DNA from: Bacillus velezensis
GTDB taxonomy: Bacteria > Bacillota > Bacilli > Bacillales > Bacillaceae
Length of the DNA: 64,000 nucleotides
Assembly: GCF_001461825.1 (NCBI RefSeq)
Contig: NZ_LLZC01000008.1
Location: forward strand, 1 to 64,000
Reading direction: 5' to 3'
In this document: positions 17,820-26,869 of the stretch, in pieces
How positions within the stretch are numbered: the stretch's first letter is position 1
Layout: each line of letters starts with the position of its first letter
Translations under genes and position numbers: made by a program
Notes under the pieces: generated by a model
Databases searched by the model: none
Seen by the model: the letters and a program-made list of their open reading frames with translations, nothing else
Told to the model about the DNA's origin: nothing

Positions 17820-18614
17820 ATGAGTGATCCGTTTATGCCGCTTTTTTCAGTGAGAAGCGGTGCCGGTTTTAAAGCGGCGGACGGCGTTTACGGACTGACC
17901 GTGCAGATTGCGAATGTTTATTTTATCGAAAATCCCTCAGCTCCGCGGGAAATCATTCTGGTTGACGCGGGAATGCCGCAATCGGCGGAGATGATAACAG
18001 AAGAAATGAAACGCCGGTTCAAAGAGGGGTATCAGCTGAAGGCGGTCATTTTGACACACGGTCATTTTGATCATGTCGGTGCGATTGAAGAGCTGCTTGA
18101 GCTTTGGAATGTGCCGGTTTACATTCATGAAAAGGAGCTCCCGTACGTCACGGGGAAAGCGGATTATCCGCCTGCCAGGCCCGATGCGAAAAAAGGGCTT
18201 GTCGCAAAGCTGTCACCGCTGTTTCCGCGCCATACGATCCGTATTCCGTCCGTTCAGGCACTGCCTTCAGACGGTACCGTTCCGTTTCTTGAAGAATGGA
18301 AATGGGTGCATACGCCCGGCCACACACCCGGCCATATTTCATTATTCCGGGATAAAGACCGTGTTCTGCTTGCCGGTGATGCCGTGATCACTGTTGAACA
18401 GGAATCGCTTGCGGACGTTGTCATTCAAAAGCAAGAGCTTCACGGGCCGCCCGCCTATTTTACAGCGGATACACAGACGGCGGCCGCATCCGTTCAGAAA
18501 CTGGCCGAACTGGAGCCGGAAGCGCTTTTGACGGGTCACGGAATTCCGATGACGGGAAAAAACTACCGTGAGGATTTGCTTACACTGGCTGAAAAATTGC
18601 ATTCCGTTTTGTAA
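17820..18614 (+). CDS. yflN: metallo-beta-lactamase fold hydrolase YflN
   Basis: A 264-aa metallo-hydrolase with the zinc signature THGHFDHVG near residue 80 and further ligands in HTPGHTPGH, LAGDAV and GHG. It probably hydrolyses a small-molecule ester or thioester; the substrate is unknown. Two ATGs (17817 and 17820) follow GAGGAGGTG; the second has better spacing. It follows citM by about 50 bp with no terminator between and probably shares its transcript. Confidence 0.9.
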   Translation: MSDPFMPLFSVRSGAGFKAADGVYGLTVQIANVYFIENPSAPREIILVDAGMPQSAEMITEEMKRRFKEGYQLKAVILTHGHFDHVGAIEELLELWNVPVYIHEKELPYVTGKADYPPARPDAKKGLVAKLSPLFPRHTIRIPSVQALPSDGTVPFLEEWKWVHTPGHTPGHISLFRDKDRVLLAGDAVITVEQESLADVVIQKQELHGPPAYFTADTQTAAASVQKLAELEPEALLTGHGIPMTGKNYREDLLTLAEKLHSVL

Positions 18615-18646
18615 AACACCTGCGAAAATCACAGGTGTTTTTTTTG
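18615..18646 (+). terminator. terminator after citM-yflN
   Basis: The stem AACACCTG/CAGGTGTT is followed by at least six T. Confidence 0.9.
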
Positions 18647-18735
18647 CAGTTTCCAGTATGATACAAAAAAACCATTGTGTTCACTCCTAAAAACGATACA
18701 ATGGGAAACAGATGTAAATTGAAGGAGAGAGTTTT

Positions 18736-19827
18736 TTGAAACATACGGAAATACTTTGGGATGAGGCGAAGGATTTTATTGATGTCTGCTATCAGGAACT
18801 CGGAATGGAATCGCAAATCAACGCGCGTCTACACGCGATAAAAGATGAGATAGAGCGGACGGGAAGTTACGTCCATACGGCGGAAGAACTTGAACACGGG
18901 GCGAAAATGGCGTGGCGCAACAGCAACCGCTGTATCGGGCGTCTGTTCTGGCAATCGCTGAACGTCATTGACCGGCGCGGTGTGAACACGAAAGAAGAGG
19001 TGCGCGACGCATTATTTGAACATATTGAAATCGCCACGAACGGCGGAAAAATTAAACCGACAATTACGATTTTCCCTCCTGAGAAGAATGGGGAGAAACA
19101 AGTGGAGATCTGGAATCACCAGCTCATCCGCTATGCGGGATATGAGACTGAAAAAGGAAGAGTCGGTGATCCGGCATCATATGAGCTGACGGCTGTCTGC
19201 GAAAAACTCGGCTGGCGCGGGAAGCGGACCGATTTTGATATTCTGCCGCTGCTTTTCCGGATGAAAGGGGACGGGCAGCCGGTCTGGTATGACCTGCCTC
19301 AGACGCTCGTGAAAGAAGTGCCGATCACCCATCCGGATATTGAAGAGTTTGCCGATTTAAATCTCAGATGGTACGGGGTTCCGATTATCGCCGATATGAG
19401 GCTTGAAATCGGCGGACTGTCGTACAACGCGGCGCCTTTTAACGGATGGTATATGGGAACCGAAATCGGCGCAAGGAACCTTGCTGACGAAAAACGGTAT
19501 GATATGCTCAAAAAAGCCGCTGCGGTCATGGGGATTTCCGCCAGCCTGAATACCGACCTGTGGAAAGATCAGGTGCTGGTGGAACTGAATAAGGCAGTGC
19601 TCTATTCATACAAAAAACACGGTGTCAGCATAGTCGATCACCATACGGCGGCGAATCAATTTAAACGCTTTGAAGAACAGGAACAAGACGCGGGCAGAAA
19701 GCTGACGGGCGACTGGACCTGGCTGATTCCGCCGATCTCGCCGGCTTCCACCCACATTTTCCATAAATCATATGACAATACGATTGTGAAGCCGAATTAT
19801 TATTATCAGGACAAGCCTTATCAGTAA
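18736..19827 (+). CDS. nos: nitric oxide synthase oxygenase
   Basis: A 363-aa bacterial NOS that turns arginine into citrulline and nitric oxide, using a host reductase because it lacks its own reductase domain. Cys66 in WRNSNRC is the haem thiolate ligand. Substrate and pterin site motifs follow ([28 protein letters not shown]). The start is TTG 18736 with AAGGAGAGAG 8 bases upstream. The protein matches B. subtilis Nos (YflM), including the C-terminal YYQDKPYQ. Known roles of bacterial NO include protection from oxidative stress and some antibiotics. The 3' end overlaps convergent acyP by 7 bp. Confidence 0.96.
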   Translation: MKHTEILWDEAKDFIDVCYQELGMESQINARLHAIKDEIERTGSYVHTAEELEHGAKMAWRNSNRCIGRLFWQSLNVIDRRGVNTKEEVRDALFEHIEIATNGGKIKPTITIFPPEKNGEKQVEIWNHQLIRYAGYETEKGRVGDPASYELTAVCEKLGWRGKRTDFDILPLLFRMKGDGQPVWYDLPQTLVKEVPITHPDIEEFADLNLRWYGVPIIADMRLEIGGLSYNAAPFNGWYMGTEIGARNLADEKRYDMLKKAAAVMGISASLNTDLWKDQVLVELNKAVLYSYKKHGVSIVDHHTAANQFKRFEEQEQDAGRKLTGDWTWLIPPISPASTHIFHKSYDNTIVKPNYYYQDKPYQ

Positions 19828-20093
19828 CTGATGGTAAAAGTGCGGTACCCTTTCAGCCGGTGTGATTCTTCGATGGTTACGCCTGTGACATTTGAGAAGG
19901 GGCTGCCTTTTCTGACCGCTTCGGCAAATTGTTTTAACGACTCTTCAGGACCTTCGGCAAGGATCTCCACCCGGCCGTCATCACGGTTTTTTACCCAGCC
20001 GGCTATCTTATGTCTGTCGGCTTCAATCTGGACGAAGTAGCGAAAACCTACGCCCTGAACCCGGCCGTCTGCAATCATATGATATTGAAGCAT
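19821..20093 (-). CDS. acyP: acylphosphatase
   Basis: A 90-aa acylphosphatase that hydrolyses acyl phosphates such as carbamoyl phosphate. The signature [13 protein letters not shown] carries the catalytic Arg, and [11 protein letters not shown] carries the catalytic Asn. Length is normal for the family. It is convergent with nos and overlaps its end by 7 bp, with no hairpin between. Corresponds to B. subtilis YflL. Confidence 0.95.
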   Translation of the reverse strand: MLQYHMIADGRVQGVGFRYFVQIEADRHKIAGWVKNRDDGRVEILAEGPEESLKQFAEAVRKGSPFSNVTGVTIEESHRLKGYRTFTISY

Positions 20094-20160
20094 GGAAAAA
20101 CCACCTTTTTCTTACTATGATAAAGGAAAGATATGAGATTTCGCAAAGGATGTGAACGAG

Positions 20161-20820
20161 GTGACGCAAGACTATTCTGTCTTATCTATCAATCTCGGAA
20201 AGCCCGCAATTCATGAATTTGCCGGCCGACAAATCAATTCCGGCATCATAAAGCGGCCCGCTGATTCTCCCGTCATGCTGTATAAAACCCATTTTGACGG
20301 GGACGGGCAGGCTGATCTGAAGAATCACGGAGGCCCCGATAAAGCGGTGTGCGTGTATCCCGCCGAGCATTATTCATATTGGGAAACAACGCTCGCAAGA
20401 AAACCTCCCGCCGCTGCGTTCGGAGAGAATGTAACGGTCAAAGGACTGGCCGAACAAGACGTGTGGATCGGAGACGTCTTTCAGCTGGGGGAAGCCGTCG
20501 TTCAAGTAAGCCAGCCGCGCCAGCCCTGCGTCAAACTCGCGCTCAAATATGGCATCAAAGATATGGTGCTCCGTGTACAGCAGACGGGATTTACCGGCTT
20601 TTATTTCAGGGTGCTTGAAGAAGGATATGTCGATCCGCGTCCCGTCCTCAAGCGTCTGTCGAGAGGCAAAGAAAGCATTTCCGTCTGGTATGCGAATGAA
20701 GTGAAATATCGTGATTCCGGCAATCTGTCAGCGATTGAAGAAATACTGCGGGAAGAAGCGCTGTCAGAAAGCTGGAGGGAGTCCTTCCTTAAAAAAAGGG
20801 ACAGGCTCAGGAATGTATAG
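20161..20820 (+). CDS. yflK: MOSC-domain protein YflK
   Basis: A 219-aa MOSC-domain protein of the YiiM type with the conserved Cys in QPRQPCVKLALKYG. The family handles molybdenum cofactor; YiiM-like members reduce N-hydroxylated bases. GTG 20161 follows AAAGGA (20145-20150) at 10 bases; an in-frame GTG at 20152 lies too close to it. Single gene, divergent from acyP. Substrate in Bacillus not known to me. Confidence 0.9.
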   Translation: MTQDYSVLSINLGKPAIHEFAGRQINSGIIKRPADSPVMLYKTHFDGDGQADLKNHGGPDKAVCVYPAEHYSYWETTLARKPPAAAFGENVTVKGLAEQDVWIGDVFQLGEAVVQVSQPRQPCVKLALKYGIKDMVLRVQQTGFTGFYFRVLEEGYVDPRPVLKRLSRGKESISVWYANEVKYRDSGNLSAIEEILREEALSESWRESFLKKRDRLRNV

Positions 20821-20823
20821 AAA

Positions 20824-20852
20824 AAAAGCCGTGCTGCACTGACAGCACGGCT
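20824..20852 (-). terminator. terminator for yflJ, possibly bidirectional
   Basis: The stem AGCCGTGCTG/CAGCACGGCT has an A run on its left, giving a T run for minus-strand transcripts. It lies between convergent yflK and yflJ. Confidence 0.8.
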
Positions 20853-20860
20853 GATTTACG

Positions 20861-20995
20861 TTATGCTTGTTTTTTTGTTTCCAGCAGATTGGCAAGGAAG
20901 TACTTTTTGAAGCTTTGAAGCTTTCTTCCTTCATAGTGGGTAATTCCTTTTTTCTTTAACTCTTCTACATACCAGCCTTTACTGCCATAATGCAT
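20861..20995 (-). CDS. yflJ: small DUF2639-type protein YflJ
   Basis: A 44-aa protein beginning MHYGSKGWYVEELKKKG, with the GSKGW and HYEGRKL motifs of the DUF2639 family. The longer in-frame opening to 21103 is not supported: AAAGGAG lies 8 bases before the ATG at 20995. Function unknown; highly basic and conserved in Bacillus. Confidence 0.85.
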   Translation of the reverse strand: MHYGSKGWYVEELKKKGITHYEGRKLQSFKKYFLANLLETKKQA

Positions 20996-21139
20996 GTCAG
21001 AAAACTCCTTTCTCCGTTCTCCCGCTGGGGAGGTTTCTTCAGTTTTTGCCAAACTTTTGGCATTGTAACATCTATAAAAAGACGCTGAAAAGGGATAAAG
21101 CAAAAACTGAGACTTTCGATTCAGAGATGTAAAGCTTTC

Positions 21140-21155
21140 TTACATATATATGTAA
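21140..21155. other. perfect 16-bp AT palindrome
   Basis: TTACATATATATGTAA is a perfect palindrome in the 178-bp gap between yflI and yflJ. It may be an operator or part of yflI transcript termination; no family match is recognised. Confidence 0.5.
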
Positions 21156-21173
21156 AGGGCGGTCTTTTCATGC

Positions 21174-21329
21174 TTAATGGCCGGTTAATTTTAACAGCAC
21201 CGTTCCGAGTGTCATGATTCCGAAAACGACGCCGAAATAAATCAGCATCCCCTTCTTTTTCTTCACCCCGTAAACGGTGAGAATGATGCTTTCAATAAAG
21301 AAAATAAACCCGAAGATAATAAACCACAT
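21174..21329 (-). CDS. yflI: small membrane protein YflI
   Basis: A 51-aa protein, [19 protein letters not shown] at the start, with two predicted membrane helices separated by the basic turn GVKKKKG. AAAGGAG lies about 12 bases upstream. It matches my memory of B. subtilis YflI. Function unknown. Lies in a row of minus-strand genes with mapB and yflH. Confidence 0.75.
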   Translation of the reverse strand: MWFIIFGFIFFIESIILTVYGVKKKKGMLIYFGVVFGIMTLGTVLLKLTGH

Positions 21330-21392
21330 GTTGAAAAATGGCTCCTTTCACAGACATATGTCCAGTGTAGCACAACTCTTATAACGGGGCAT

Positions 21393-21424
21393 AAAAAAGC
21401 CGGGCACTGTATCAGTGTCCGGCA
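21393..21424 (-). terminator. terminator overlapping the yflH stop
   Basis: The stem CCGGACACTG/CAGTGCCCGG on the minus strand is followed by CTTTTTTAT. The hairpin begins inside the last codons of yflH. Confidence 0.85.
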
Positions 21425-21723
21425 AGTTTGACGAGAAGCTGGGCCAAATGCTGTTTTTCATTGTCATCCGCAATGTCCCACAGTTCTTGTAAGAGTTTTT
21501 CTTCCGCATTGCGGGGCTCCTCGTGTTTGGCGAGATAGTCCCCGAGGATGGCGGCGCTTTTAATGATTTTGCTGTCATCCAGACCCAGTTTTTTTCCGGC
21601 GGAAATTTTCTGATGAAGGTACGCCTTAAATTCCTCGAAATCCTCTAAAATCTGCTGTTTCGTTACGCCGTGCATGGCGTGTATTTCGTTTTCGATTTTG
21701 ATTTTTTCTTTATCTTTTTTCAT
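21412..21723 (-). CDS. yflH: DUF3243 protein YflH
   Basis: A 103-aa, charged, largely helical protein of the DUF3243 family, conserved in Bacillus and of unknown function. Ribosome binding site GGAGGGAGA lies just upstream. It follows mapB in the same direction with a gap of 56 bp and shares its stop region with a terminator, so it is probably the last gene of a mapB-yflH transcript. Confidence 0.85.
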   Translation of the reverse strand: MKKDKEKIKIENEIHAMHGVTKQQILEDFEEFKAYLHQKISAGKKLGLDDSKIIKSAAILGDYLAKHEEPRNAEEKLLQELWDIADDNEKQHLAQLLVKLAGH

Positions 21724-21779
21724 GCGTCTCCCTCCTTCGGGTTAGTTGTTGTATACCTGTTTGGAAGGGAGATGAAACA

Positions 21780-22529
21780 TTACAATGCAGTTAAAATAAT
21801 CGGTTTGTCTTTTGTGATCACGATGGTGTGTTCCACTTGGGCGACAAGGCTTTTATCCGGCGTTTTATACGTCCAGCCGTCTCCCGTTTCAACAATCGTT
21901 TCCGCTTTCGTGGAAATAAACGGCTCAAGCGCGATCACGGTTCCGTTTTTAAGAAGCGCGTTATCAAACGGATCGTAGTAATTCATGATGTGGTTCGGCG
22001 CTTCATGGAGGTTTCTGCCGATTCCGTGGCCCGTCAGCGTTTTAATGACGGTAAATCCGTTGGAGCGGGCTTCATGGTAGACGGCTCTGCCGATCTGATT
22101 TTGGCGTTTGCCGGCTTTTGCCTGATCCAATCCTTTCTGAAATGCGGATGCTGCGCAGTTACAAAGCTTTTGCAGACGTTCATCGCCTTCTCCGAGCACA
22201 AATGAAATGCCCGTATCTGAATAAAAACCGCCGAACTCCGCCGAAATATCGATATTTACAAGATCTCCGGCTTTTAAGATTTTAGAGGCGCTCGGAATGC
22301 CGTGAGCGACTTCGTCATTTACGCTGATGCATGTCACGCCCGGGAAATCGTATTCCTTCTCCGGAGCGGAAGCGGCTCCGTGCTCGTCAAGCACCGCCTT
22401 TCCGATCAGGTCAAGATCTTTCGTGCTCATGCCGGGCTCGGCTTTTTTCTTCATTTCTTCACGCGCCAGCGCGACGATTCTGCCGATTTTTTTCAGGCCT
22501 TCTAATTCTTGATCGTTCGTTACAATCAT
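21780..22529 (-). CDS. mapB: methionine aminopeptidase MapB
   Basis: A 249-aa type I methionine aminopeptidase that removes the N-terminal Met from nascent proteins. All five metal ligands are visible: two Asp in NIDISAEFGGFYSDTG, His in TGHGIGR, Glu in ALEPFIS and Glu in QVEHTI. ATG 22529 has AGCGGGA at proper spacing, while the in-frame ATG at 22535 is too close. It is the second Map of B. subtilis (YflG), alongside essential MapA in the ribosomal region. Confidence 0.95.
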   Translation of the reverse strand: MIVTNDQELEGLKKIGRIVALAREEMKKKAEPGMSTKDLDLIGKAVLDEHGAASAPEKEYDFPGVTCISVNDEVAHGIPSASKILKAGDLVNIDISAEFGGFYSDTGISFVLGEGDERLQKLCNCAASAFQKGLDQAKAGKRQNQIGRAVYHEARSNGFTVIKTLTGHGIGRNLHEAPNHIMNYYDPFDNALLKNGTVIALEPFISTKAETIVETGDGWTYKTPDKSLVAQVEHTIVITKDKPIILTAL

Positions 22530-22629
22530 TGTCATTCCCGCTTTCTATTTTTAATCATCTGATTCAAGCTTACCACAACTGGTTTATAAATAGAAAACCA
22601 ACAAGCCTTATGTGAATAAATGAAGGAAA

Positions 22630-22649
22630 ATTGGTATAGATCACTAGAT
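22630..22649 (+). promoter_or_regulatory. NagR-type dre operator before nagP
   Basis: ATTGGTATAGATCACTAGAT resembles the dre site recalled for the GntR/HutC-family repressor NagR (YvoA) at nagP of B. subtilis. It lies 45 bases before the nagP start. Repression is expected to lift when glucosamine-6-phosphate or N-acetylglucosamine-6-phosphate is present. Confidence 0.6.
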
Positions 22650-22693
22650 AACTTATGTGGTATATTTAAGAAAAAAGAAGGGGGATGGGTAAA

Positions 22694-24076
22694 ATGCTTC
22701 AATTTTTGCAAAAACTCGGAAAATCATTTATGCTTCCGATTGCCGTTCTGCCCGCCGTTGGTATTATTTTGGCCATCGGCAGAGAGGACTTATTAAATAT
22801 TCCGTTCATTTACGCGGCGGGGACCGCGGTATTTGATCATCTGCCGCTCATTTTCGCGATCGGAATCGCGATCGGGATTTCCAAAGACAGCAACGGGGCC
22901 GCCGCTCTGTCGGGAGCAATTTCTTATATCATGCTGGACGCGGCTGTAAAATCAATCAATTCGACAAATAATATGGCCGTTTTCGGAGGGATTATCGCGG
23001 GGTTAATTGCGGGATACACGTATAATCGCTTTAAGGATACGAAGCTGCCCGAATATCTCGGGTTTTTCAGCGGGCGCAGGCTCGTTCCGATTGTAACGGC
23101 GCTGATTACCATTATTTTGGCGGGGATCTTCGGATTTGTGTGGCCGCCGATTCAGTCGGTGATTACGTCCTTCGGGGAATGGATGATCGGGCTTGGCGGG
23201 ATCGGCGCCGGGATTTACGGGATTTTTAACCGGCTTTTGATTCCATTCGGTCTTCATCATGTGCTGAATAATATTTTTTGGTTCCAGTTTGGCGATTTTC
23301 ACGGAAAAACGGGAGATCTGGCCCGCTTCTTTGCGAAGGATCCGACGGCGGGAACTTATATGACGGGATTCTTCCCGATTATGATGTTCGGGCTTCCGGC
23401 CGCATGTCTGGCAATGATTGCCGCGGCTAAGCCAAGTAAGCGCAAAGCGACGGCCGGAATGATGATCGGTCTCGCGCTGACGGCATTTATTACCGGAATT
23501 ACAGAGCCGATTGAATTTGCATTTATGTTTTTATCACCGCTTTTGTACGGGGTTCATGCTATATTAACCGGGTTCTCTTTATTTATCGTAAATGTTCTCG
23601 GAATCAGGTCAGGTTTTTCATTCTCGGCGGGGGCGATCGATTATCTCCTCAGCTACGGCATTGCCGAAAAACCGCTTTTGCTGCTCGTTGTCGGGCTTTG
23701 TTATGCGGTGATCTATTTTGTCGTATTCTATATGCTCATCAAAACGTTAAACTTGAAAACGCCGGGACGGGAAGATGATGAGGAAGAGGAAGAAGTGCTT
23801 AGTGAAGATACGACCGGTTCCGTCGAAGAACATGCCATGCTCAAGGGGCTCGGCGGCAGGCAAAACCTCGAAACGATTGATCACTGTGCGACCCGCCTCA
23901 GGCTGACCGTGCAGGATACGTCTCTCATTAATGAGGCGGCGCTTAAAAAAGCGGGAGCAAAAGGGGTTATCAAAACGGGGAATAAAACGGCGCAGGTCAT
24001 TATCGGGCCGAACGTCGAATTTGTCGCGGAAGAGCTGAGAGAGGCCGTCAGCCGTGATGACCAGAAGCAGACTTGA
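22694..24076 (+). CDS. nagP: N-acetylglucosamine PTS permease, EIICB
   Basis: A 460-aa PTS membrane permease. The N-terminal EIIC domain (about 1-360, about 10 membrane helices, GITEPIEFAFMF motif) is joined by an acidic linker (DDEEEEEVL) to a C-terminal EIIB domain with the phospho-Cys near 398 in DHCATRLRLTV. It has no EIIA domain and must borrow one. AAGGGGG lies before ATG 22694; the upstream in-frame ATG at 22685 overlaps that site. It matches B. subtilis NagP (YflF). A NagR-type operator lies upstream and a strong terminator downstream. Confidence 0.95.
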   Translation: MLQFLQKLGKSFMLPIAVLPAVGIILAIGREDLLNIPFIYAAGTAVFDHLPLIFAIGIAIGISKDSNGAAALSGAISYIMLDAAVKSINSTNNMAVFGGIIAGLIAGYTYNRFKDTKLPEYLGFFSGRRLVPIVTALITIILAGIFGFVWPPIQSVITSFGEWMIGLGGIGAGIYGIFNRLLIPFGLHHVLNNIFWFQFGDFHGKTGDLARFFAKDPTAGTYMTGFFPIMMFGLPAACLAMIAAAKPSKRKATAGMMIGLALTAFITGITEPIEFAFMFLSPLLYGVHAILTGFSLFIVNVLGIRSGFSFSAGAIDYLLSYGIAEKPLLLLVVGLCYAVIYFVVFYMLIKTLNLKTPGREDDEEEEEVLSEDTTGSVEEHAMLKGLGGRQNLETIDHCATRLRLTVQDTSLINEAALKKAGAKGVIKTGNKTAQVIIGPNVEFVAEELREAVSRDDQKQT

Positions 24077-24113
24077 AAAATCCGGATCACCTATGTGATC
24101 CGGATTTTTTTTG
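24075..24113 (+). terminator. terminator after nagP
   Basis: A 12-bp or longer stem, AATCCGGATCAC/GTGATCCGGATT, is followed by a T run. Confidence 0.9.
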
Positions 24114-24202
24114 AACATATATCAAGTTTCACATAATGTACAAAAAACAATGTTTTCTTCTATGTTAAGATTCATGTAGAACAAGTATGGAGATGATGTA
24201 AG

Positions 24203-24646
24203 GTGACATGGATTGCAGTTGTTTCAATTGTTGTCATAAGCCTGATTAAGATTTTGCTGACATGCCTTCCTACCGGAGCGGTGGAATGGATTCTCCGCAA
24301 GTTTGAAACCCATTCAAAGCTCAGTGACGCGTCCGCTGCCGTTTCCCTCGGCGGAAAACGTCTGGAAGGCGAAGACAAACGCCGGGTGATTGATGATTTT
24401 AACGATGCCGTGTTTATCGAACGGCATTATATATACCCAGGGGATGAAGAGCGTTATCTTCATCCGCAAAACGGAGCCGATCCGCTTGTCATTAAGACGA
24501 GAAAAGGAAAAAAAGATGTGACGGTGTTTGTATACAGCTACGAAGATCATGTAGATGTCGTCAAACAGCAGAAAAAGAAAGTCGTCGCTTATTCAGTTCT
24601 TTCCGACAGCCTGCAAAAGCGCTCTATGGCCGCTGCCGGGAGCTGA
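24203..24646 (+). CDS. YfmQ-like membrane-anchored protein
   Basis: A 147-aa protein with one N-terminal membrane helix (IAVVSIVVISLIKILLTCL) and a soluble rest with the motifs IYPGDEERYLHPQNG and GKKDVTVFVY. It aligns in memory with B. subtilis YfmQ. Function unknown. The start is GTG 24203 with GGAGATG upstream. It is a single gene bounded by terminators. Confidence 0.8.
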   Translation: MTWIAVVSIVVISLIKILLTCLPTGAVEWILRKFETHSKLSDASAAVSLGGKRLEGEDKRRVIDDFNDAVFIERHYIYPGDEERYLHPQNGADPLVIKTRKGKKDVTVFVYSYEDHVDVVKQQKKKVVAYSVLSDSLQKRSMAAAGS

Positions 24647-24650
24647 ACAT

Positions 24651-24684
24651 AAAAAAGCCAGATCATTGATATGATCTGGCTTTT
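24651..24684. terminator. bidirectional terminator between the YfmQ-like gene and ltaS
   Basis: The stem AGCCAGATCAT/ATGATCTGGCT is flanked by A and T runs and can serve both convergent genes. Confidence 0.9.
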
Positions 24685-24686
24685 GT

Positions 24687-26624
24687 TTATTCTTTTTGAT
24701 CATCTGCTGAGGAATCTTCACGCTTCGTATAATCGAATTGTGAAGGGTCCACTTTCTTAAAGCCTTTCGGCTGATAGAAACGAAGCAGATCGCCGTTGAT
24801 GATCTTATCAGACATTTCAAGCTCAGTCTTGACGAGAGAGTCTTCTTTTTTGTCGACTTCTGAATCATCTAAAAGTCTTCCGGTTTTCGTATCGTAATAC
24901 TTGCCGGACACTTTCGTATAGTTCGGTGAGATGAAGTCTCCGTTACGGAACGGAATGACTTCTCTGTGCTCTTTCGATAAGATATCTGAACCTGACATGA
25001 GATAATCTTTCGTATCGACGCCGAGCAGGTGAAGAACGGTCGGCGCAACATCGACTTCACCGGCAAATTTATGATTGCGGCCGCCTTTCACGCCGGGAGC
25101 GTGGATAAAGAGCGGCACCCGCTGAAGCTGGGCATTGTCGTATTCAGTGATCTCATCTTTGCCGAGCACTTTCGCCATCGCTTTATTATGGTTTTCGGAG
25201 ATGCCGTAGTGGTCTCCGTACATCACGATAATCGACTTATCGTACAGGCCGTCTTTTTTCAGGTCATTAAAGAACTGTTCGATTGATTCATCCAGATAGT
25301 TCGCGGACTGGAAGTAGTTATTGACGACTGAATCGCCAAAGTCTCCCGCCGGGAAGTCCGTGTCTTCTTTATCCATTCCGAACGGGAAGTGGTTGGACAG
25401 CGTAATGAACTTCGTATAGAACGGCTGCGGCAGGCTCTTTAAGAGCGGCATGGATTCTTTGAAATACGGTTTATCTTTCATGCCGTAGTTTTTCGTGTTT
25501 TCTTCGCTCATGTCATAATAAGCGGAATCGAAAAACTTATCGATGCCTTCCGCTTTGTACATTTCGTTACGGTTCCAGAAAGTCTGCGTATTTCCGTGGA
25601 AAGCGGCAGATGTGTACTTTTTGCCTTTTAGGATCGCAGGAACGGACTGCAGCGTGTTTTGCGCTTTATTGACGAAAACCGAACCTTGCGAAAGCGGGTA
25701 CAGAGAGTTCTCCATCATAAATTCCGCATCAGATGTTTTACCTTGTCCCGTTTGGTGGAAAAAGTTATCAAAGTAGAATGTTTGATTATCGTGCGCCAGT
25801 TTGTTTAAAAACGGCGTCACTTCCTTGCCGTTAATTTTATAGTCAATGATAAAGGATTGCAGAGACTCTAATGAGACGTAGATGACGTTTTTTCCTTCGG
25901 CTTTTCCGAAGTAGACGTTGTTCGGCACGTCATAGTTGGCCTTCATATAGTTTTCCACATCCGTTACATCGCTTGAATCGGCAAGCGCGCGCTGGCTGTT
26001 TGATTTCACATTCTGCACGGCATCGTAAATCGTAAAGTTGTACGTGCCCAAGTATTTCACCAGATAGTTTCGGTCAAATGAGCGTGTCAAAAGCTCAGGA
26101 CGATCGGATTCCGCGACGGCGAGGTTGATCAGGAACACAAGCACGGCGGAAGCCAAAACGATTCTGAATGATTTCTTCGCCGGTTTTTCAGCCGGTTTTT
26201 TCATCTTAAGGGCCAAAATAATCAAAATGACGGTATCCAGGAAGTAGAAGGCGTCTGTCCATCTCATTAACGAGAACGCGCTGTCTCCGAGCTGGCCGCC
26301 GTTTGTCTTTGCCTGCATCATGACCGGGATGGTAATGAAATCATTAAAGAATCTATAATAGACGATGTTTGCAAAAAGCAAAAAAGACAATAAAAAATGA
26401 ATCACAATAATGGCTGTCTGCTGTAATTTTTTCTTGAAAAGAAGCCCAAATCCAAGAAAGAACAAGCTGGAGCTCAGCGGATTCACAAAAAGCAATATTT
26501 TCTGGATCGTGTTGTCTATGCCGAGGTTAAAGTTTAAAATATAAGCGACATATGTTTTCACCCACAATAACACGACCGCTATCAAGAAGAAGGCAAGTCC
26601 TCTTTCTTTTATAAATGTTTTCAT
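24687..26624 (-). CDS. ltaS: lipoteichoic acid synthase LtaS
   Basis: A 645-aa polyglycerol-phosphate lipoteichoic acid synthase with five N-terminal membrane helices (about 1-180) and an extracellular sulfatase-fold domain. Motifs include VIYVSLESLQSF (metal-binding Glu), the catalytic Thr in GQGKTSDAEF, and MYGDHYGIS. An ALA site (QRALADSS, near 215) fits signal-peptidase release of the enzyme domain. It matches B. subtilis LtaS (YflE) in length and sequence; paralogues YfnI, YqgS and YvgJ exist in 168, but position and identity favour LtaS. Single gene. Confidence 0.95.
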   Translation of the reverse strand: MKTFIKERGLAFFLIAVVLLWVKTYVAYILNFNLGIDNTIQKILLFVNPLSSSLFFLGFGLLFKKKLQQTAIIVIHFLLSFLLFANIVYYRFFNDFITIPVMMQAKTNGGQLGDSAFSLMRWTDAFYFLDTVILIILALKMKKPAEKPAKKSFRIVLASAVLVFLINLAVAESDRPELLTRSFDRNYLVKYLGTYNFTIYDAVQNVKSNSQRALADSSDVTDVENYMKANYDVPNNVYFGKAEGKNVIYVSLESLQSFIIDYKINGKEVTPFLNKLAHDNQTFYFDNFFHQTGQGKTSDAEFMMENSLYPLSQGSVFVNKAQNTLQSVPAILKGKKYTSAAFHGNTQTFWNRNEMYKAEGIDKFFDSAYYDMSEENTKNYGMKDKPYFKESMPLLKSLPQPFYTKFITLSNHFPFGMDKEDTDFPAGDFGDSVVNNYFQSANYLDESIEQFFNDLKKDGLYDKSIIVMYGDHYGISENHNKAMAKVLGKDEITEYDNAQLQRVPLFIHAPGVKGGRNHKFAGEVDVAPTVLHLLGVDTKDYLMSGSDILSKEHREVIPFRNGDFISPNYTKVSGKYYDTKTGRLLDDSEVDKKEDSLVKTELEMSDKIINGDLLRFYQPKGFKKVDPSQFDYTKREDSSADDQKE

Positions 26625-26869
26625 TGTTACACTCCTTTTTTCCGATCACGGTTTACACGGAACGATAGAAAAAACGAACGTAATCAATATACCATGAAAC
26701 CAGCAAATAGAAAAGGTGGAAAAGGCTCATCGGAAAAAGGGCGAAAAACGCTGTCGCAACGGGGGTTGATCTGTTGAATGACAGCTTTAAAAAACACAAA
26801 TGGCACAAACTGGGATTTGTGTTTCCGCATGATCACACCCGGTTCTATTGAAAAAAGAGGTGAACAGTG

